Source: Albimonas marina (GTDB lineage Bacteria > Pseudomonadota > Alphaproteobacteria > Rhodobacterales > Rhodobacteraceae). From it: 64,000 bases of DNA. Positions 63,774 to 64,000 of this stretch are shown piece after piece (the first letter of the stretch is position 1; each line of letters opens with the position of its first letter). The translations under genes and the position numbers were made by a program. Under the pieces are notes generated by a model. That model ran no database searches and was not told where the DNA came from. It saw nothing but the letters and a program-made list of their open reading frames with translations. The DNA is taken from contig NZ_JARHUC010000009.1 of assembly GCF_029223255.1 (NCBI RefSeq), positions 62,001-126,000 on the forward strand. Direction: 5' to 3'.

Positions 63774-64000
63774 ATGCGCCTGAGCATCCGTCACAAGACG
63801 GTCTACGCCTTCGAGCCCGCCGCCCTGAAGCTCGCGCTTCGCCTGCGGCTGTGGCCGTCGGAGTTCGAGGGGCAGACGGTCGTCTCCTGGAAGGTGACCG
63901 TCAACGGCGAGGAGGCGACGCCGCTTCTGACCGACGATTTCGGCGACGCCATCGGGCAGTGGCATTCGCGCGAGCCGCTCGAGGGCGTCGAGATCCTGGC
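63774..64000 (+). CDS. Transglutaminase-like protein, N-terminal part (3' truncated)
   Basis: The visible 75 residues form the bacterial transglutaminase-like N-terminal domain: TVYAFEPAALKLALRLRLWPSEF, GQTVVSWKVTVNG, DDFGDAIGQWH. In the full gene a Cys-His-Asp protease/transglutaminase domain would follow. It lies 13 bases after the alpha-E gene, with AGGGAGAGGG before the ATG, completing the ATP-grasp/alpha-E/transglutaminase unit. The end is cut by the window. Confidence 0.83.
   Translation, partial: MRLSIRHKTVYAFEPAALKLALRLRLWPSEFEGQTVVSWKVTVNGEEATPLLTDDFGDAIGQWHSREPLEGVEIL

Overview
The window is very GC-rich DNA (roughly 70% or more by eye). Its gene families point to an alphaproteobacterium of the Rhodobacterales: a ProXWV-type betaine transporter, a GcvA-like LysR regulator, a DUF2125 protein, a tyrA-hisC pair, an ATP-grasp/alpha-E/transglutaminase cluster, and rpmI-rplT without infC. 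No phage, insertion sequence, CRISPR array, rRNA or tRNA gene was found. The genus cannot be fixed from the sequence alone.

Regions. (1) 1-735: the 3' end of a GMC (choline-dehydrogenase-like) oxidoreductase. (2) 791-6580, minus strand: a compact caa3-type oxidase operon, ctaC (subunit II with fused cytochrome c), a fused subunit I-III gene, a small membrane protein, ctaG and a three-haem cytochrome c. Most of its junctions overlap by 4-7 bases. (3) 6976-10233, plus strand: a glycine betaine/proline ABC transporter (binding protein, permease, ATPase) ending in a strong terminator. (4) 10533-19545, plus strand: a GntR regulator, a deaminase-type amidohydrolase, HyuA, HyuB, an N-carbamoyl-D-amino-acid hydrolase homologue and an IlvD/Edd dehydratase. 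This is a hydantoin-type catabolic cluster. (5) 19663-28435: a PerM-type membrane protein, then a minus-strand operon (XRE-cupin regulator, YtcJ-like amidohydrolase, CobW GTPase, FAD/GcvT dehydrogenase of the dimethylglycine/sarcosine type) facing an orphan peptide/opine-type binding protein.

(6) 28505-36737: MFS exporter, polyprenyl diphosphate synthase, DUF2007 protein, TrmN6-like methyltransferase, two tandem M20 amidohydrolases, a YdcH-like protein and an EamA transporter. (7) 37120-45xxx: LysR regulator, cytochrome P450 coupled to a LysM/periplasmic-binding protein, ChaC, DUF2125, an extensin-like protein, tyrA and hisC. (8) 46255-51766: two direct copies of an approximately 290-bp palindromic element flank an ABC exporter, hemF, an RTX-repeat protein and a zincin-like protease. 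(9) 51929-64000: aldehyde dehydrogenase, RlmL-like methyltransferase, phospholipase D/cardiolipin synthase, rplT, rpmI, a nuclease-helicase fusion, pyruvate kinase and the ATP-grasp/alpha-E/transglutaminase cluster, the last gene cut by the window end.

How the parts may fit together. Choline/betaine uptake and oxidation, hydantoin/N-carbamoyl hydrolysis and sarcosine/dimethylglycine-type dehydrogenation all converge on N-methylated glycine compounds. A creatinine/N-methylhydantoin-like route is one testable reading. The features most worth a second look are the duplicated long-hairpin element whose arms co-vary, an in-frame palindromic repeat inside the CobW gene that shares sequence with that element, an intergenic region with interleaved perfect inverted repeats (36890-37047), and a single-gene NERD-like nuclease/SF1 helicase.
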